From an uncultured Agathobacter sp. (GTDB lineage: Bacteria; Bacillota; Clostridia; Lachnospirales; Lachnospiraceae), in NCBI GenBank assembly GCA_934365945.1, contig CAKRNE010000006.1, forward strand, positions 70,704 to 134,703: DNA of 64,000 nucleotides, given 5' to 3'. The translations under genes and the position numbers were made by a program. Positions 60,588 through 64,000 of the stretch are shown here, one piece after another. Under the pieces are notes generated by a model. The model worked only from the letters and a program-made list of their open reading frames with translations. It searched no databases and had not been told where the DNA came from. Each line of letters begins with the position of its first letter. Within the stretch, counting starts at the first letter, position 1.

Positions 60588-61577
60588 ATGATAGATATTG
60601 TGACGAACAACGTCAGGCAGATTGGCACACCGGCGGATGAGGGCCGGGTTTACATATCGGAGAAAGCGTACAAGCGCATAAAGACAGAGGGCTTTAAGGA
60701 TAAAGAGGTTTTTGTACTCATGGGGCATACGGAGAGCAGCGGAGGCAGGTATGCCACATTTGTGGAGGCGGCGATTGCAGTATATGATATGGAGTTTGAC
60801 AAAAATGCGCCTCTTTGGACCAACAAGGTATGGAGCAGAGTGTTTGCGGAGATAAAGAAAAGCTATGAGGAGCTGATTATCGTCGGATGGGCATTCAGGC
60901 AGGACGATTTTCCGGCGGAGCCCACACCCATGCTTGAAAATATACACAGGGAGCACTTTGGCGGCGCTCATCAGCTTATGTTCCTTTTGAACAGGACCGA
61001 GCAGGAAGAAAACTTCTTTATCAAAAAGAATAATCATCTGAAGAAAAAGACAGGATTCTTTGTATATTACCGCATGAATGAGCATTGTGATAGTGCTGAA
61101 AGCTATAATAAAACCGACAGTTATGGTAACGATGCCAGTTGTAATAAAAGCGGCAACTATAATAATGACGACAGTTATAATAAAATCGACTGTTATAGAA
61201 ATGTTGATAGCAATAATAAAAGCAGCCGTTATGAAGATACTGACACGGCGGCTGAAAGCAGTTATAGTCGGATACATAAAAGAGCCTCGGCAGACGACAG
61301 AATCAATGTGACGTTCCCTGAGGAATTTGGCAGTATATCTAAAGAACGCGGCCGGTACAGAAAAGCCATGGAGGCAGGAAAAGAACCGCGCAAGGGTTCG
61401 CTTGCATCTGTGGTTATGGTTGCGGCGATAGCAGTGCTCATAGTGCTTATAGGGCTTAAAGCCGGTGCGGGAATGAGCGGCACATTAGATAAAAAGGAGA
61501 CACTTCCTGCCATGTCCACAGAAGAAGATTTAATTCCAGTGGAAAAAATATCCGGTGAATGGTATACTGACAAGTAA
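60588..61577 (+). CDS. hypothetical membrane-anchored protein with MPN/JAB-like N-terminal domain
   Basis: 329 residues, unknown function. Residues 20-165 (VYISEKAYKRI, VFVLMGHTE, ELIIVGWAF, IHREHFGGAHQLMFLLN, KKTGFFVYYRM) have the rhythm of the JAB/MPN fold, but the metal-binding HxH..D is absent (GWAFRQDD). Residues 175-220 are a Ser/Asn/Tyr/Asp-rich, repeat-like linker; a single transmembrane helix VVMVAAIAVLIVLIGL lies near residue 280, leaving a short outside tail. Probably in one operon with the next two genes. Confidence 0.7.
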   Translation: MIDIVTNNVRQIGTPADEGRVYISEKAYKRIKTEGFKDKEVFVLMGHTESSGGRYATFVEAAIAVYDMEFDKNAPLWTNKVWSRVFAEIKKSYEELIIVGWAFRQDDFPAEPTPMLENIHREHFGGAHQLMFLLNRTEQEENFFIKKNNHLKKKTGFFVYYRMNEHCDSAESYNKTDSYGNDASCNKSGNYNNDDSYNKIDCYRNVDSNNKSSRYEDTDTAAESSYSRIHKRASADDRINVTFPEEFGSISKERGRYRKAMEAGKEPRKGSLASVVMVAAIAVLIVLIGLKAGAGMSGTLDKKETLPAMSTEEDLIPVEKISGEWYTDK

Positions 61578-61612
61578 CGAACACTTTGGAAGTAGAACAA
61601 AAGGATAAGATT

Positions 61613-62800
61613 ATGGCACAGAGAGCAGACTTTAAAACTGTCGAGACCGATTTGGACGAGCTCGAGGAAAAAATACGTAAGCATAGAAGAAAAATAGCAA
61701 AAAGAATAATAATAGTCGTGGCAGCAGTCGTGGCTTTATTTCTTATAGTATGGCTGTGGATGGCGCTGCGCACCTACAAGACATATGATGTCAAAAACAG
61801 CGTGGAGCAGAAGGACAAGAGTGCGGTGTCATTTGTGGATTTCTGTGGAGCGGTAGTGGAGTACAGCAATGATGGTGTATTGTATACAGACTCAGACGGA
61901 AACCGTATATGGAACCAGGCATTTGAGATGTCATCGCCACAGGTTGTCACATGCGAAAGCTTTATGACCATCTATGACAGGGGCGGAACAGAGCTGTATA
62001 TTATGGACAAAAAAGGCATAAAAAAGCAGATAAGTACATCACTGCCTATAATCAAAGCGTGTATAGCCAGACAGGGAACAGTGGCAGTGCTCGTAAACGA
62101 GGACAAAAACTACTATGTAAAGCTGTATGACACAAGCGGAAAGGAGCTTGCCAGCGGAGAATTTTTCGGTGAGCAGAAGAATATTCCGGTTGATATAGCA
62201 CTCTCATATGACGCCAAAAAGCTTGCAGTCGATATGATAGATTTATCAAATGGAAAAACAGACAGTGTGATAGCATTTTACAACTTTGGCTCAGTAGGAC
62301 AGAATGAGATTGACAACAATGTGGGTACCTACAAATACGAGGATCAGTTGATTCCTGAGATAGCATACGTGTCCGACAACAAAATGATAGCGGTATCCGA
62401 CAAAAATATCATGGTATTTGACGGAAGCCAGAAGCCGAAGCTAAAGCAGAAAATAAAGCTGGGAAAACAGATAGACAGTGTATTTTACAACAACAAATAC
62501 ATAGGAATAGCGTACTCCAACAACGATAAAAAATGCACCAGTCATATTAAGCTGTATGATTTTAACGGCAAAATGCTCATGGAAAATGATACATCAATAG
62601 CATACCGTAATATAGAATTTGACAGCAATAATGAGGTATGTGTGACCGGTGAAAGCGCGTGTGAGATATACACCATACACGGAGTGAAAAAATTTTACCA
62701 TACCTTCGACCAGAAATTGTACAAGGTAATGTATAAATCAGGCATTAATAACTATATATTCATATATGAAGGAGCAATGGACGAGGTGAGGCTCAAATGA
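61613..62800 (+). CDS. DUF5711 family membrane-anchored beta-propeller-like protein
   Basis: About 395 residues. A basic cytoplasmic N-terminus, one membrane helix (IIIVVAAVVALFLIVWLW), and an outside region of repeated beta units (GVLYTDSDGNRIWNQ, LYIMDKKG, VKLYDTSGKELASG, IKLYDFNGKML), like PQQ/WD-type propellers. Start set at ATG 61613 (AAAGGAT). Function unknown. Overlaps the next gene by four bases. Confidence 0.85.
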   Translation: MAQRADFKTVETDLDELEEKIRKHRRKIAKRIIIVVAAVVALFLIVWLWMALRTYKTYDVKNSVEQKDKSAVSFVDFCGAVVEYSNDGVLYTDSDGNRIWNQAFEMSSPQVVTCESFMTIYDRGGTELYIMDKKGIKKQISTSLPIIKACIARQGTVAVLVNEDKNYYVKLYDTSGKELASGEFFGEQKNIPVDIALSYDAKKLAVDMIDLSNGKTDSVIAFYNFGSVGQNEIDNNVGTYKYEDQLIPEIAYVSDNKMIAVSDKNIMVFDGSQKPKLKQKIKLGKQIDSVFYNNKYIGIAYSNNDKKCTSHIKLYDFNGKMLMENDTSIAYRNIEFDSNNEVCVTGESACEIYTIHGVKKFYHTFDQKLYKVMYKSGINNYIFIYEGAMDEVRLK

Positions 62801-63411
62801 ATTGGTTATTAATAGTAGTGATATGCATAATTGCATGGAATGCGGTGAGAGGATATACCAGAGGGCTGCTTCGCATAGTATATTCACTTGCAGCCTGTAT
62901 ACTGATGCTCACAGCGTCGTCCATGGCAGCCCCATATGTCAGGGATAATATATTGTCGCAGACCGGGATAGAGTCTGTCATATACAGTAATATCGAAAAA
63001 CAAATAGCTGTACAGGGGCAGAAGGCCACGGGTGATTTTGATATGGCAAACATATTACTGCAGCAATCAGGAGCATATGATTCCATATCCACGCAGCTTA
63101 CAAATGCCATCATGACAGGACTTTCATTTTTTATAGTAATCTTTTTACTCGGAATAGTGGAGTACTTTGTCCGCAGGCTAATAAGAAAAATAGAAAGAGT
63201 GCCGGTCATAAGTACGGTAAACCGGGTTGCCGGCTTTGGAGTAGGCTTTATAAAAGGAATAGTTATAGTATGGCTGCTCCTTGCGCTCATATCATTGTTG
63301 GCCACATCAGAAGCAGGACAGGCAATGACAGTATATATAAATGATTCCCTGATGCTTAAGTATCTGTATGAAAACAACCCTATCATAAAGCTGATAGAAA
63401 ATATACTTTAG
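62797..63411 (+). CDS. CvpA family membrane protein
   Basis: 204 residues with four hydrophobic spans (LLIVVICIIAWNAVRGYTRG, GFIKGIVIVWLLLALISLL). Begins with the CvpA pattern NAVRGYTRGLLR. Members affect colicin V production or cell-envelope homeostasis; role here unknown. ATGA overlap with the DUF5711 gene. Confidence 0.88.
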   Translation: MNWLLIVVICIIAWNAVRGYTRGLLRIVYSLAACILMLTASSMAAPYVRDNILSQTGIESVIYSNIEKQIAVQGQKATGDFDMANILLQQSGAYDSISTQLTNAIMTGLSFFIVIFLLGIVEYFVRRLIRKIERVPVISTVNRVAGFGVGFIKGIVIVWLLLALISLLATSEAGQAMTVYINDSLMLKYLYENNPIIKLIENIL

Positions 63412-64000
63412 CTTAATTTTACAAATGTGCGTGGTGCAAAAAAAGCTGCACATGTTTTATTTTTATGGTGGAAAAGCGCATCATTAAAACCGCTTATTTA
63501 CATGCAGGCATAAAATATCAGTGAAATAATGCATAAAAGAGAAAAGTACAGAAGCAATAAATAGTATGTGGATAACTATGTAAATACAATATATAGTTGT
63601 GTAAAAACAATGAGAAAAAAATATATATAAAAAGATAAAAAATGTGTTGACTTTATGTGACACAGATGATATTATATCAAAGCTGACTCGCGGGACACAT
63701 TGAGTTGTAGAGCTTGTGAGTTATATTTTACAGACATGACTTTATAAATATTGCTTTTAAAATAAGCTGAAAAGTTATGAAAAAAGTTCTTGACAAATGA
63801 AAAACATTTTGATAGAATAAACAAGCTGTCGCAAGACAGAGAGCTTAATAAGAAGTTCAAAAAATAAAAAAGTGCTTGACAAACGAACAGCGATTTGATA
63901 GAATAAATGAGCTGTCGCAAGAGAGCAAAACAAAGAACATTGATAACTGAACAGTGAGAAACCTTGAAAGATTTTGAGAATCAATCAGAACGCTTCAATG
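63412..64000 (+). promoter_or_regulatory. rRNA operon promoter region and leader
   Basis: Three tandem promoters, each with 17-bp spacing: TTGACT/TATTAT (63647-63675), TTGACA/TAGAAT (63790-63818) and TTGACA/TAGAAT (63876-63904). The last two lie in an 86-bp direct duplication that includes GAGCTGTCGCAAGA. ACATTGATAACTGAACAG (about 63937-63955) is typical of the pre-16S leader in Clostridia. The 16S gene itself begins beyond the window. Confidence 0.85.
63424..63465 (+). terminator. probable terminator after cvpA
   Basis: ATGTGC (63425-63430) pairs with GCACAT (63448-63453), followed by GTTTTATTTTTA. The stem is short. Confidence 0.5.

Noticed and set aside
63567..63575. TGTGGATAA, a perfect DnaA box, as a possible origin
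   Set aside because: Only one box is present and no dnaA/dnaN or unwinding element is nearby; the region is better explained by rRNA promoters.

Overview
The window looks like a chromosomal segment of a gut Firmicute of the Lachnospiraceae (Agathobacter/Eubacterium rectale or Roseburia type). This is inferred from protein style, AGGAGG ribosome binding sites, a long Gram-positive SRP RNA with Alu domain, split transketolase genes, twoAYGGAY-type RNA elements and conserved Lachnospiraceae families (DUF951, YesL/DUF624, DUF5711). No species can be proven from the sequence alone.

Most of the window is core genome, and much of it matches blocks that lie near oriC in Bacillus subtilis: yaaR-holB-yaaT-trmN6-rsmI (14.7-19.1 kb), rpsF-ssb-rpsR (22.8-23.9 kb), gdpP-rplI-dnaB (25.8-29.6 kb), tadA-ffs (30.3-31.4 kb) and dnaX-ybaB-recR (55.8-58.3 kb). 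The window ends in the tandem promoters and leader of an rRNA operon whose 16S gene starts beyond base 64000. Other core modules are potassium uptake (ktrB-ktrA), an Rrf2-nifS-nifU-mnmA sulfur-transfer operon, cysK, pfkA, a two-gene transketolase, pepT, tRNA-Lys, trmB, a D,D-carboxypeptidase and an Orn/Lys/Arg decarboxylase.

The accessory part runs from about 35.8 to 48.1 kb. It lies between the intact mnmA gene and a 48-bp piece that still encodes the last residues of a second, diverged mnmA copy, so it looks like an island inserted at or recombined into the mnmA 3' end. Most of it is AT-rich. It carries an ECF sigma factor with a membrane protein and an ABC transporter; a GHKL histidine kinase, an 18-codon mini-ORF, an ABC permease and ATPase, and two paralogous LytTR response regulators (a quorum-sensing or peptide-response layout); an XRE-nucleotidyltransferase/HepT toxin-antitoxin pair with perfect operators; several decayed genes (a Phd/YefM antitoxin with a truncated toxin, KilA-N, permease tail, amber-interrupted mini-gene); and a membrane diguanylate cyclase. 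Two 82-bp direct repeats, each containing a 17-bp perfect dyad, sit upstream of the kinase and upstream of the Phd gene. A separate HipBA module follows cysK, with what appears to be a leaderless hipB.

Non-coding structure is unusually rich: two 270-bp twoAYGGAY-type elements whose outer stems differ completely in sequence yet stay paired, a 260-bp imperfect inverted repeat after the transketolase genes, a diverged inverted-repeat pair flanking 1.8-5.2 kb, and structured hairpins between ffs and the NUDIX gene.
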